From JBJHAX01 sp050480705 (GTDB lineage Bacteria; Actinomycetota; Nitriliruptoria; Nitriliruptorales; Nitriliruptoraceae), in NCBI GenBank assembly GCA_050480705.1, contig JBJHAX010000068.1, positions 1 through 8,737 of the forward strand: a DNA stretch of 8,737 nucleotides, given 5' to 3'. Positions within the stretch are counted from its first letter, which is position 1. Every line of letters starts with the position of its first letter. The translations under genes were made by a program, and so were the position numbers. The notes beneath the pieces were generated by a model. That model did no database searches and was not told the origin of the DNA. It worked only from the letters and a program-made list of their open reading frames with translations. Positions 1 to 6,486 of the stretch are shown in pieces.

Positions 1-930
1 GAGTACGACGCACTTCCGGGCATCGGCCACGCCTGCGGACACAACATCATCGCAGCGGCAGCCGTGGGCGCTGCCAGTGCACTCGCCGAGGTCGCCGACG
101 ACATCGGTGTCACCGTCCACCTGCTCGGAACGCCGGGCGAGGAAGGCGGTGGCGGCAAGATCTTCATGCTCGACAGGGGTGGATTCGACGGGCTGCACGC
201 CGCGATGATGATCCATCCGGCCCCCTACGAGGCGCCGGGCATGCCGTGTCTCGCGGTCCGCCACCTCAACGTGCGCTATCGCGGCCGGTCGGCGCATGCG
301 TCGGCGTTTCCGCAAGCGGGCGTCAACGCCGCGGACGCCATCACGATCGCGCAGGTGGCGGTCGGGCTGTTGCGCCAGCACATCGGACCCGACGACCGCA
401 TCCACGGCATCGTCACCGACGGTGGCGATGCGCCCAACATCGTCCCGGAACACGCCGCCGGGTCGTGGTATGTACGGGCCGCGACCCTCGACAAGCTCGA
501 GTCGCTGTATCCGCGCGTCCAGCGCTGCTTCGAAGCAGGGGCGCTCGCGACCGGCGCGGAGGTGACGTTCGACACTCCGGGACCCGCGTACTCCGAGTTC
601 CGGCCCGACACCGAACTCGAGAACATCTACGTCCGGGAAGCGACCGCGGTCGGGCGTCGGTTCGCCGACGCCGACGACGACGCGCCGCTGTCAGGATCCA
701 CGGACATGGCCAACGTCTCGCTGGTCATGCCTGCGATCCATCCGCTCGTGCGCATCGAGACCGACGGCGCGGTCAACCATCAACCCGGGTTCACGGCGGC
801 TGCGGTGGGGCCCTCCGCCGACGTGGCGGTCCGCGACGGTGCTGTCGCGCTCGCCCGGACCGTGATCGCGACCGCCCTCGACGACGAGCTGCGTTCGCGC
901 CTCGAGGCCCGCACCTTCGTCGCCGGGTGA
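1..930 (+). CDS. M20-family amidohydrolase/peptidase, ACY1L2/AbgB-like (5' end missing)
   Basis: This is a zinc-dependent amide-bond hydrolase of the M20 family. The frame is open from base 1, so the gene starts upstream; 309 residues are present and roughly the first 100 are missing, compared with a usual length near 400. The first codons give the family hallmark EYDALPGIGHACGHN, with Cys and His metal-site residues at 34-36 and 40-42. A GEEGGGG motif follows (the Glu pair at 139-144 contains the catalytic base), then a His at 214-216. The small dimerisation domain begins near HLNVRYRGRSAHAS (about 265-310). Near the C-terminus a GSTDMANVS motif followed by a PAIHP motif, and a late NHQPGF His, are typical of the ACY1L2/AbgB branch (aminoacylase-like and p-aminobenzoyl-glutamate hydrolase-like proteins). 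Substrate cannot be read from sequence; an N-acyl amino acid or dipeptide-like amide is likely. The TGA stop is at 928-930, and its last 240 nt are overlapped on the other strand by the murI frame. Confidence 0.9.
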   Translation, partial: EYDALPGIGHACGHNIIAAAAVGAASALAEVADDIGVTVHLLGTPGEEGGGGKIFMLDRGGFDGLHAAMMIHPAPYEAPGMPCLAVRHLNVRYRGRSAHASAFPQAGVNAADAITIAQVAVGLLRQHIGPDDRIHGIVTDGGDAPNIVPEHAAGSWYVRAATLDKLESLYPRVQRCFEAGALATGAEVTFDTPGPAYSEFRPDTELENIYVREATAVGRRFADADDDAPLSGSTDMANVSLVMPAIHPLVRIETDGAVNHQPGFTAAAVGPSADVAVRDGAVALARTVIATALDDELRSRLEARTFVAG

Positions 931-1752
931 GCCGGTGGCGCCGGGGGGCGTCCCGAGACGGACATGGCCGACCGTTATCGGTGTGCCGTCGAGAAAACGG
1001 CCGGCGAGCTCGGCGAAACGGTCGGCGTCACCTGTTGTGAGGGCGTCGACCCTGCGGCGCGTCCGGCGGGCCGGCCGGTCCCAACCGGTGCGCTGCAGCA
1101 GGTCGCGCACCTCGAACGCGGTCTCGTCCGCGCTCGAAACGAGTGTGACACGCCGGCCCACGACCTCCAGGATCGGCCGTGCGAGCAGCGGGAAGTGGGT
1201 GCACCCGAGCACGAGTGTGTCGATGCGGGCGTTGAGCATCGGAGCGAGCCGCTCGCGGACGACGTCGAGTGCTCGAGGGGAGTCGACGTCGCCTGCCTCG
1301 ACGAGTTCCACGAAGCCCGGGCATGCGTGCACGCTGACGGCCACGTCAAGGCCGAGACGCTGCGCTGTGCGCTCGTAGACGCCGCTGAGCGCCGTCAGGC
1401 GCGTGCTGATCACCATCACGCGCCCGGTTCGCGTCGCGGCGGCAGCAGCACGCAGTCCTGGAGCGACGACACCGACGACGGGGACCGGTGAGTGGGCGCG
1501 CAGCTCATCGAGTGCCGCCGCGGTCGCGCTGTTGCAGGCTACGACGAGCAGTTTGACTCCTCGTGCCAGCAGCTCGTCGGCGATCTGCAGTGCGTAGGTG
1601 GTCACGTCACTCGCGTCGCGGTCACCGTAGGGATAACGCGCCGTGTCGCCCAGGTAGATCACGTCTTCGTGCGGCAGCAGGTCTGCCATGGCGTGCAGGA
1701 CGGTCAGCCCGCCCAGGCCGCTGTCGAAGACGCCGATGGGTCGATCCTGCAA
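691..1752 (-). CDS. murI: Glutamate racemase with anomalous C-terminal extension
   Basis: It interconverts L- and D-glutamate in the cytoplasm to supply D-Glu for peptidoglycan. The motifs are clear: PIGVFDSGLGG at the N-terminus, YLGDTARYPYG, the first catalytic Cys in VVACNSATAAAL (C73, counting from the TTG) and the second in LGCTHFPLL (C184). This spacing matches Bacillus RacE-type enzymes. The chosen start is TTG at 1752-1750: it has a GGGAG Shine-Dalgarno 7 nt upstream (plus strand 1760-1764) and gives the usual short N-terminus. A GTG at 1791-1789 in the same frame would add 13 Gly/Ser-rich residues and has no visible ribosome binding site. Family similarity ends around the GHVRLG segment (near 952), where such proteins normally stop at about 265-275 residues. 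Here the frame stays open for 86 more residues to a TGA at 691-693, antisense to the M20 gene. The extension is Arg/Gly/Asp-rich and unlike any domain I know, so stop loss or a sequence error is possible. The gene is divergent from the YbaK-like gene. Confidence 0.93.
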   Translation of the reverse strand: MQDRPIGVFDSGLGGLTVLHAMADLLPHEDVIYLGDTARYPYGDRDASDVTTYALQIADELLARGVKLLVVACNSATAAALDELRAHSPVPVVGVVAPGLRAAAAATRTGRVMVISTRLTALSGVYERTAQRLGLDVAVSVHACPGFVELVEAGDVDSPRALDVVRERLAPMLNARIDTLVLGCTHFPLLARPILEVVGRRVTLVSSADETAFEVRDLLQRTGWDRPARRTRRRVDALTTGDADRFAELAGRFLDGTPITVGHVRLGTPPGATGSPGDEGAGLEARTQLVVEGGRDHGPGERDSTVADRHVGGGPHRSRREPGLMVDRAVGLDAHERMDRRHDQRDVGHVRGS

Positions 1753-1867
1753 CGTGCCGCTCCCGATCCGCCCGCCGCCATCCGATGGCACCGTCGCGCA
1801 GAAGACGCCGTCACGCTACAGGCATGCGATGCCGTGTTGGCGTACGTTCGTCCGTCGGAGGTGGGCC
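1753..1867. other. Divergent intergenic region between murI and the YbaK-like gene
   Basis: These 115 nt separate two divergent starts and must hold both promoters unless one lies inside a gene. The plus-strand ribosome binding site GGAGGTG (1857-1863) is strong; the minus-strand GGGAG (1760-1764) serves murI. I see no convincing -35/-10 pair on either strand and no operator-like dyad. Confidence 0.4.
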
Positions 1868-2386
1868 GTGCGACACGACGATGCGACACCACTCGAACAA
1901 CGCGTTCTCGATGCCGTCAAGGCCACCGGAGAGGCGTTCACGACCATCCCGGTGGATCCGTCGCTCGCCGACACCGCCGAATTCTGTGCGCACTACGGCT
2001 ACCCGCTGGAAACCTCGGCGAACTGCATCCTGGTCGCCTCGAAGGACCCCGAGCCCGTCATGGCTGCCTGCCTGGTGCTCGCCACGACACGGCTCGACGT
2101 CAACAAGCGCGTCCGCAAGCTGCTGGGCGTGCGCAAGCTCTCGTTCGCGCCGCCCGAGCTCACCCACGACGTCACCGGTATGGAGATCGGTGGTGTGACC
2201 CCGTTCGGCCTCCCACAGGCGACCACCAGCGGCGCCGCGTTGCCGTTGTGGATGGACGCACGCATCGAACAACTCGACCGCGTCGTCGTAGGCGGCGGCA
2301 GCCGGCGCATCAAGCTCGAGGTGCCACCCTCGGCGCTTCGCGCGACAGGCGCCGAACCGATCGAGGACCTGGCGCTCGACGCCTGA
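1868..2386 (+). CDS. YbaK/ProX-domain protein, probable aminoacyl-tRNA deacylase
   Basis: A 172-residue single-domain protein of the YbaK/EbsC/ProXp family, which hydrolyses mischarged tRNAs in trans (for example Cys- or Ala-tRNA-Pro). The start is GTG at 1868, preceded by a strong GGAGG (1857-1861) with a 6-nt spacer; upstream in-frame codons lie opposite murI and are unlikely to be used. Visible family features are an N-terminal helix followed by an IPVDPS strand, a SANCILVASK strand, the LDVNKRVRKLLG segment with the conserved Lys cluster, a PPELTHDVTGMEIGGVTPFGLP segment (the TG...GG.tPfG signature of the fold), and a C-terminal RVVVGGGSRRIKLEV strand. There is no synthetase domain, so it is a free-standing editing-type protein. 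The exact tRNA substrate cannot be inferred. Its stop is 75 nt from the leuD stop, so it is convergent with the leu operon. Confidence 0.85.
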   Translation: MRHDDATPLEQRVLDAVKATGEAFTTIPVDPSLADTAEFCAHYGYPLETSANCILVASKDPEPVMAACLVLATTRLDVNKRVRKLLGVRKLSFAPPELTHDVTGMEIGGVTPFGLPQATTSGAALPLWMDARIEQLDRVVVGGGSRRIKLEVPPSALRATGAEPIEDLALDA

Positions 2387-2398
2387 ACGCACCCCACA

Positions 2399-2456
2399 GC
2401 CGGCCTCCGGCCCGCGCGTGGCACAGCCCGCAGGAGCTACCTGCGCGCCGCGCCAC
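2399..2456. terminator. Possible bidirectional terminator between convergent genes
   Basis: The 75-nt gap between the YbaK-like stop and the leuD stop contains two GC-rich hairpins. The first is GCCGG (2399-2403), loop CCT, CCGGC (2407-2411). The second is CGCAGG (2429-2434), loop AGCTA, CCTGCG (2440-2445), which can sit inside an outer GTGGC (2418-2422) / GCCAC (2452-2456) stem. There is no T-run on either strand, so this would not be a classical intrinsic terminator; hairpin-only termination or Rho dependence is possible. Position between two 3' ends is the main support. Confidence 0.4.
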
Positions 2457-2461
2457 CGCGT

Positions 2462-3091
2462 TCAGGCAGCGGGCACTCGCGGGCGCCAACCGGCGCGGGT
2501 CTGCTCGTAGGCGGAGATGTCCGGCTCGTGCTCGAGCGTCAGCGCAATGTCGTCGAGCCCGTTGAGCAGGCAGTGCTTGGTGTGCGCGTCGATCTCGAAG
2601 GGCACGTCGATCGCGTCGAATCCGTCGATGGCCGCCACACGCAGACGCTGCTCGGGAAGGTCGACGGTGACCTCCACCGACGGGTCGCTTTCGATCATCG
2701 CGAACAGCTGCCGCACGATCGTGTCGTCGACCGGGACACACACCACCCCCGACTTGCCGCAGTTGGTGCGGAAGATGTCGGCGAACGACGAAGCGACCAC
2801 GGCTCGGAACCCCGCGTCCTCGAGCGCCCACACGGCATGTTCGCGTGACGAGCCGCAACCGAAGTTGCGTCCCGCGACGAGGATCTGCGCGCCGGCGTGC
2901 TCGTCGCGGTTCATCGGGAAGTCCTCGCGGGGCGAACCGTCTTCGTGGTAGCGCCACTCGGAGAACGCGAACGGGCCGTACCCGGTGCGCTCGACACGCT
3001 TGAGGTACTGCTTGGGGATTATCTGGTCGGTGTCGACGTCATTGGCGTCGATCGGGCACGCCCGGCTCGACACGATGCTGACCGGCTCCAT
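2462..3091 (-). CDS. leuD: 3-isopropylmalate dehydratase small subunit
   Basis: This is the small (swivel-domain) subunit of isopropylmalate isomerase. With LeuC it converts 2-isopropylmalate to 3-isopropylmalate in leucine synthesis. It has 209 residues, normal for the family. Signature segments are DVDTDQIIPKQYLKRV near the N-terminus, LVAGRNFGCGSSREHAVWAL (the substrate-recognition loop and conserved GCGSSREHA), FADIFRTNCGKSG, and a C-terminal FEIDAHTKHCLLNGLDDI. The ATG at 3091-3089 overlaps the leuC TGA by one base (TGATG). A perfect GGAGG (plus strand 3099-3103) lies 7 nt upstream, inside the end of leuC, so translation is coupled and independently initiated. The same frame is open further upstream to 3289, but that part is antiparallel-frame shadow within leuC and lacks a site to start. 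Confidence 0.96.
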   Translation of the reverse strand: MEPVSIVSSRACPIDANDVDTDQIIPKQYLKRVERTGYGPFAFSEWRYHEDGSPREDFPMNRDEHAGAQILVAGRNFGCGSSREHAVWALEDAGFRAVVASSFADIFRTNCGKSGVVCVPVDDTIVRQLFAMIESDPSVEVTVDLPEQRLRVAAIDGFDAIDVPFEIDAHTKHCLLNGLDDIALTLEHEPDISAYEQTRAGWRPRVPAA

Positions 3092-4521
3092 CAGTTGGCC
3101 TCCACGTCGTACTCGTCGCGCACGTCCACGAAGCGGCCGTGGATCGCAGCGGCTGCCGCCATCGCGGGCGACACCAGGTGGGTGCGCCCCTTGAATCCCT
3201 GCCTGCCCTCGAAGTTGCGGTTGGACGTCGACGCGCAGCGTTCCCCGGGCTGCAACTGGTCGGGGTTCATCCCAAGGCACATCGAGCATCCGGGTTCACG
3301 CCAGTCGAAGCCGGCCTCGACGAGCACCTCGGCGATGCCCTCCGCCTCGGCGGCGGCCTTCACCATGCTCGACCCCGGCACGACCAGCGCGTGGACCGAG
3401 TCCGCGACACGCCGTCCACGGACCACCTCAGCGACCGTGCGAAGGTCCTCGAGGCGCCCGTTGGTGCACGAACCGATGAACACCTTGTCCACGGGGATGT
3501 CGGTGATGGACTCGCCGCCCTCGAGGCCCATGTAGTCGAGGGATCGTTCCCACTGCCGCGCGGTCGCCTCGTCTGGCGCATCGCCGATGGTGGGAACCTT
3601 CGAATCGACCGGCACGGACATCGCCGGGGTCGTCCCCCAGGTGACGGTCGGCGCGACGGCGGACGCGTCAATGACCACGGTGCGGTCGAAGGTCGCTCCC
3701 TCGTCGGTGGCGAGCGAACGCCACGCCGCCACGGCAGCGTCCCAGTCGTCGCCTTTGGGTGCGAGCGGCCTGTCCTTGAGGAACGCGAACGTCGTCTCGT
3801 CGGGTGCGATGAGCCCGGCACGGGCTCCCCCCTCGATCGACATGTTGCAGACGGTCATGCGGCCTTCCATCGAGAGCGCCTCGATGGCCTCGCCGCGATA
3901 CTCGATGACGTGCCCGGTGCCGCCGTCGACTCCGATGGTGTTGAGCACGTGCAGGATGAGGTCCTTGGCGGCCGTGCCGCGTGGCAGCGCTCCCTCGACC
4001 TCGACAGCGAGCGTCTTTGGCATGCGCTGCGGCAGCGTCTGCGTGGCCAGAACATGCTCGACCTCGGAGGTCCCGATACCGAACGCGAGCGCGCCGAAGG
4101 CCCCGTGGGTCGCGGTGTGCGAGTCGCCGCACACGATCACGGCCCCCGGCTGGGTGAGCCCGAGCTCGGGACCGATGATGTGCACGATGCCCTGGTTGCG
4201 GCTGCCCATCTCGAACAACCGGATGCCGAACTGTTCGCAGTTGGCGCGCAGCACATCCATCTGCTTGATCGACAGTTCATCGGTGATCGGCAGCTCACCC
4301 GACACCTGGCGCGGGTCGGTCGGCACGTTGTGGTCCATCGTCGCCAGCGTCAGGTCCGGCCGGCGGACGACGCGACCTGTCTGCCGCAACCCGTCGAACG
4401 CCTGGGCCGAGGTGACCTCGTGCACCAGGTGCAGATCGACGTACAGCAGATCGGGGGCCTGCTCCCCGGAACGCACGACGTTCTGCTCCCAGATCTTCTC
4501 CACGATCGTCTTGGCGGTCAT
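3091..4521 (-). CDS. leuC: 3-isopropylmalate dehydratase large subunit
   Basis: This is the catalytic, [4Fe-4S]-binding subunit of isopropylmalate isomerase, an aconitase-family enzyme. Its 476 residues are the expected length. Cluster-ligating cysteines are visible at C352 (FIGSCTNG) and at C412 and C415 (GCSMCLGMNPD), close to the E. coli spacing. Other family segments are TMDHNVPT, CGDSHTATHGAFGALAFGIG, TSEVEHVLATQTL and the C-terminal STSNRNFEGRQG. The start chosen is ATG at 4521-4519, giving MTAKTIVEKIW, with AGAGG (plus strand 4528-4532) 6 nt upstream. An in-frame GTG at 4542 would add 7 residues and is less well placed. It is the second gene of leuA-leuC-leuD, 60 nt after leuA. Confidence 0.97.
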   Translation of the reverse strand: MTAKTIVEKIWEQNVVRSGEQAPDLLYVDLHLVHEVTSAQAFDGLRQTGRVVRRPDLTLATMDHNVPTDPRQVSGELPITDELSIKQMDVLRANCEQFGIRLFEMGSRNQGIVHIIGPELGLTQPGAVIVCGDSHTATHGAFGALAFGIGTSEVEHVLATQTLPQRMPKTLAVEVEGALPRGTAAKDLILHVLNTIGVDGGTGHVIEYRGEAIEALSMEGRMTVCNMSIEGGARAGLIAPDETTFAFLKDRPLAPKGDDWDAAVAAWRSLATDEGATFDRTVVIDASAVAPTVTWGTTPAMSVPVDSKVPTIGDAPDEATARQWERSLDYMGLEGGESITDIPVDKVFIGSCTNGRLEDLRTVAEVVRGRRVADSVHALVVPGSSMVKAAAEAEGIAEVLVEAGFDWREPGCSMCLGMNPDQLQPGERCASTSNRNFEGRQGFKGRTHLVSPAMAAAAAIHGRFVDVRDEYDVEAN

Positions 4522-4562
4522 CACGTTCCTCTCGGTATCCACCAGCTGGCCCGGCCGCAGTC

Positions 4563-4576
4563 GTCGCCTCGGCGAC
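4563..4576 (-). other. Small inverted repeat between leuA and leuC
   Basis: GTCGCC (4563-4568) and GGCGAC (4571-4576) form a perfect inverted repeat with a 2-nt centre, so a realistic hairpin has a 5-bp stem and a 4-nt loop. It lies across the junction between the 3' end of leuA's surroundings and the 60-nt leuA-leuC gap. It has no U-run, so it could at most modulate mRNA stability or expression of leuC relative to leuA. Chance occurrence in GC-rich DNA is quite possible. Confidence 0.25.
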
Positions 4577-4581
4577 CGCGG

Positions 4582-6264
4582 TCAGGGTTTGAAATCCGAC
4601 CCGCGTTGCACGAGCCGACGCGACCGGTTGAGCGCGTCGATGAACGCCCGCGCACTCGCTTCGACGATGTCGGTCGACACACCGCGACCGGTGTAGTGCT
4701 CGCCGTCCTCGACTTCGACGGTGACGGTCACCTCGCCGAGCGCATCGATGCCACCGGTGACCGCCGCCACATGGAACGACACGAGGGACACCTCTTCGCG
4801 TCCCGCTGCAGCCCGAATCGCACTGCACGCAGCGTCCACCATACCGTCGCCCTCGGCGCCGGCATGAACGACACCGCCGGCCTCTTCGCCGCGCGCCGCC
4901 GCCACGTCGCGATCGACCAGCCGCAGCGCGACATCGGCACGCGGCGGCGTGTCGGTGCCTCCCTCGACCCGCAGCGACACGAGTTCGTAGTCGTCGTCGG
5001 TCTTGACGTGCGTCTCGGCGATCACGATCGCCTGGACGTCCTCGGAACTGACCACGCCCTTGCGGTCGGCGAGTTCCTTGAATCGCACGAACGCCGCCTG
5101 ACGTTCGGCGTCGTCGAGTTCGAAGCCGAGTTCGTCGACCGCTTTGAAGAACGCATGCCGGCCAGAGTGTTTGCCGAGCACGATCTGTGAACCGTCGGCG
5201 CCCACATCCTCGCTGCGCATGATCTCGTAGGTGAGTCGATCGGCCAGGACCCCGTGCTGGTGGATGCCGGACTCGTGCGCGAACGCGTTCTCACCCACCA
5301 CCGCCTTGTTCTTCTGCACGCCGTAGCCGGTCAGGCTCGACACGAGGCGCGAGGTGCGGGTCAGCTCGGGAGTGTTGAGGCCGTGGTCCACGCCAAGCAG
5401 GTCTGCGCGGGTCCTGATCGCCATCACGACCTCTTCGAGCGAGCAGTTTCCGGCACGTTCACCGAGGCCGTTGACCGCCACCTCGACCTGGCGGGCGCCA
5501 TTGCGCACCGCTTCCAGCGAATTCGCCACCGCGAGTCCGAGGTCGTTGTGGCAGTGCACGCTGACGACGACGCCACGTTCCTCGATGGCCGGGATGCGCC
5601 GGTAGAGCTCGGCGATCCAGCCCCCGAAGTCGTTGGGAAGGGCGTAGCCGACGGTGTCGGGAATGTTCACGGTCGTCGCGCCCGCCTCGACCGCTGCCGC
5701 GCAGATGTCGACAAGGAACTCGAAATCGGTCCGCGTCGCGTCCTGAGGCGAGAACTCGACATCGTCGGTGAACGTGCGGGCGAGTTCGACCGCGCGCACC
5801 GCCTGCGCGAGGATCTCCTCCTCGGTGGCGTTGAGCATGTGCTTGCGGTGGATGTCCGAGGTCGACAGGAACGTGTGGATCCGCTGGTGCTTCGCGGGCG
5901 CGATCGACTTTGCGGCCGCCTCGATGTCGCTGTCCATCGCTCGTGCGAGGGCGGCGATCACCGGCGGCTCACGGTCGTCGGTCGCACCGTCGGCTCCGGC
6001 CGGGCCGGCCGCACGGCGCGGCGCGTTGCCGACGATCTCGGCGACGGCCTTGACCGCGTCGAAGTCTCCCGCTGACGCAGCGGAGAACCCGGCCTCGATC
6101 ACGTCGACCTGCAAGCGCGCGAGCTGCTCGGCGATCTCGACCTTCTCACGTGCGTCGAGCGAAATCCCTGGCGACTGCTCACCGTCGCGAAGGGTCGTAT
6201 CGAAGATGGTGACGTCGGGTCCGAGCCGGTCGGCGACCCTGTCGACGTCGACGGGGCTACTCAT
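4582..6264 (-). CDS. leuA: 2-isopropylmalate synthase (type 1 LeuA)
   Basis: It condenses acetyl-CoA with 2-oxoisovalerate, the committed and feedback-controlled step of leucine synthesis. The N-terminal TIM barrel shows TIFDTTLRDGEQSPG (R26, D27), IEAGF, RIHTFLSTSDIHRKHML, VEFSPQDATRTD, NIPDTVGY, the metal-binding HCHNDLGLA (H237, H239) and NGLGERAGN (265-273). A linker with FAHESGIHQHGVL and LGKHSGRHAF follows, then a C-terminal LeuA regulatory dimer domain (from about residue 425), ending with STDIVEASARAFIDALNR. The barrel marks it as type 1, like the E. coli enzyme, rather than the longer type 2 form of mycobacteria. At 560 residues it is somewhat long; part of this is a Gly/Ala/Asp-rich insert at residues 81-100. 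The ATG at 6264 has GGGAG (plus strand 6273-6277) 8 nt upstream. Upstream lies a leucine-rich leader peptide and possible regulatory hairpins. Confidence 0.96.
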   Translation of the reverse strand: MSSPVDVDRVADRLGPDVTIFDTTLRDGEQSPGISLDAREKVEIAEQLARLQVDVIEAGFSAASAGDFDAVKAVAEIVGNAPRRAAGPAGADGATDDREPPVIAALARAMDSDIEAAAKSIAPAKHQRIHTFLSTSDIHRKHMLNATEEEILAQAVRAVELARTFTDDVEFSPQDATRTDFEFLVDICAAAVEAGATTVNIPDTVGYALPNDFGGWIAELYRRIPAIEERGVVVSVHCHNDLGLAVANSLEAVRNGARQVEVAVNGLGERAGNCSLEEVVMAIRTRADLLGVDHGLNTPELTRTSRLVSSLTGYGVQKNKAVVGENAFAHESGIHQHGVLADRLTYEIMRSEDVGADGSQIVLGKHSGRHAFFKAVDELGFELDDAERQAAFVRFKELADRKGVVSSEDVQAIVIAETHVKTDDDYELVSLRVEGGTDTPPRADVALRLVDRDVAAARGEEAGGVVHAGAEGDGMVDAACSAIRAAAGREEVSLVSFHVAAVTGGIDALGEVTVTVEVEDGEHYTGRGVSTDIVEASARAFIDALNRSRRLVQRGSDFKP

Positions 6265-6270
6265 CTCTCA

Positions 6271-6390
6271 TGCTCCCTGCCGCATTGTGGCGGCGTCATC
6301 CTGCTGATCCTGGTTGTCCCCTGTGTGAGCCTCCGCGTCGCCGTCGTCTGGGGGCTGGACGGCGCCGCGGCGTCAAAGGGCGAGGAGCAG
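6271..6390 (-). promoter_or_regulatory. Candidate leucine-responsive leader RNA downstream of the leader-peptide Leu run
   Basis: This stretch of the leuA mRNA leader runs from the terminal Leu codons of the leader peptide to the leuA ribosome binding site. It holds TGCTCC within codons Leu31-Leu33 (6389-6384), exactly complementary to GGAGCA (6276-6271), which includes most of the leuA Shine-Dalgarno. It also holds the 10-nt palindrome CGCCGCGGCG (6372-6363) just after the leader stop, and the SD-proximal hairpin. A ribosome stalled at the Leu codons would block the first pairing and free the SD. I recall a conserved pseudoknot called the LEU element described upstream of leuA in most Actinobacteria; this may be a divergent member, but I cannot align it here. 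Confidence 0.45.
6279..6294 (-). promoter_or_regulatory. Hairpin abutting the leuA ribosome binding site
   Basis: In the leuA transcript GCCGC (6294-6290), loop CACAAT, GCGGC (6283-6279) make a perfect 5-bp GC stem. It ends one nucleotide before the leuA Shine-Dalgarno GGGAG (6277-6273). Such placement could limit ribosome access. The left arm belongs to a 9-nt repeat, TGACGCCGC, whose other copy (6375-6367) overlaps the leader-peptide stop codon, so the right arm has two possible partners. No U-run follows, so this is not a classical terminator. Confidence 0.4.
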
Positions 6391-6480
6391 GAAGGAAGCC
6401 GGGAGGAGTCCCTGGAGCGCACGCAGCCGACCACGACCGGCGTCTGCCGGGTCCGGGACGGGGCTGCTGATGGTGCGCAT
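6373..6480 (-). CDS. Leucine-rich leader peptide of the leuACD operon
   Basis: A 35-codon frame, ATG at 6480-6478 and TGA at 6375-6373, lies 108 nt upstream of leuA on the same strand. Eight of 35 residues are leucine, all in the second half: single Leu at 19 and 22, LL at 25-26, LLL at 31-33 and the last residue, Leu35. The N-terminal half has none. This distribution, with a Leu run next to the stop and the position directly ahead of a leucine biosynthesis operon, is the pattern of attenuation leader peptides sensing charged tRNA-Leu. No Shine-Dalgarno precedes the ATG; a possible -10 lies 6 nt upstream, which would make the transcript leaderless. The same frame is open far upstream, opposite the acyltransferase gene, but that part is a shadow. 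Leu codons are CTC, CTG and CTT, without the rare TTA. It could be a chance Leu-rich frame, since CTC/CTG are common in GC-rich DNA, but the position argues against that. Confidence 0.62.
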   Translation of the reverse strand: MRTISSPVPDPADAGRGRLRALQGLLPASFLLLAL

Positions 6481-6486
6481 GGCCAG

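Noticed and set aside
1688..1867. Extended N-terminus for the YbaK-like protein from the ATG at 1688
   Set aside because: That stretch is antisense to the conserved murI N-terminus, is Arg/Pro-rich, and the GTG at 1868 has a strong, well-spaced GGAGG.
3092..3289. Longer LeuD starting at 3289
   Set aside because: The extra 66 residues lie in another frame of the conserved leuC C-terminus and do not resemble LeuD, whereas 3091 has a perfect SD and the TGATG overlap.
3139..5190. Open frame of 683 codons on the plus strand
   Set aside because: It lies wholly opposite leuC and leuA, whose protein motifs are unmistakable. Its translation is Arg/His/Gly/Asp-rich with no domain, as expected for an antisense shadow in GC-rich DNA.
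6265..6480. T-box or intrinsic-terminator attenuator ahead of leuA
   Set aside because: No T-box consensus is seen and no hairpin is followed by a U-run on the leuA strand, so neither a T-box nor a classical terminator can be supported.
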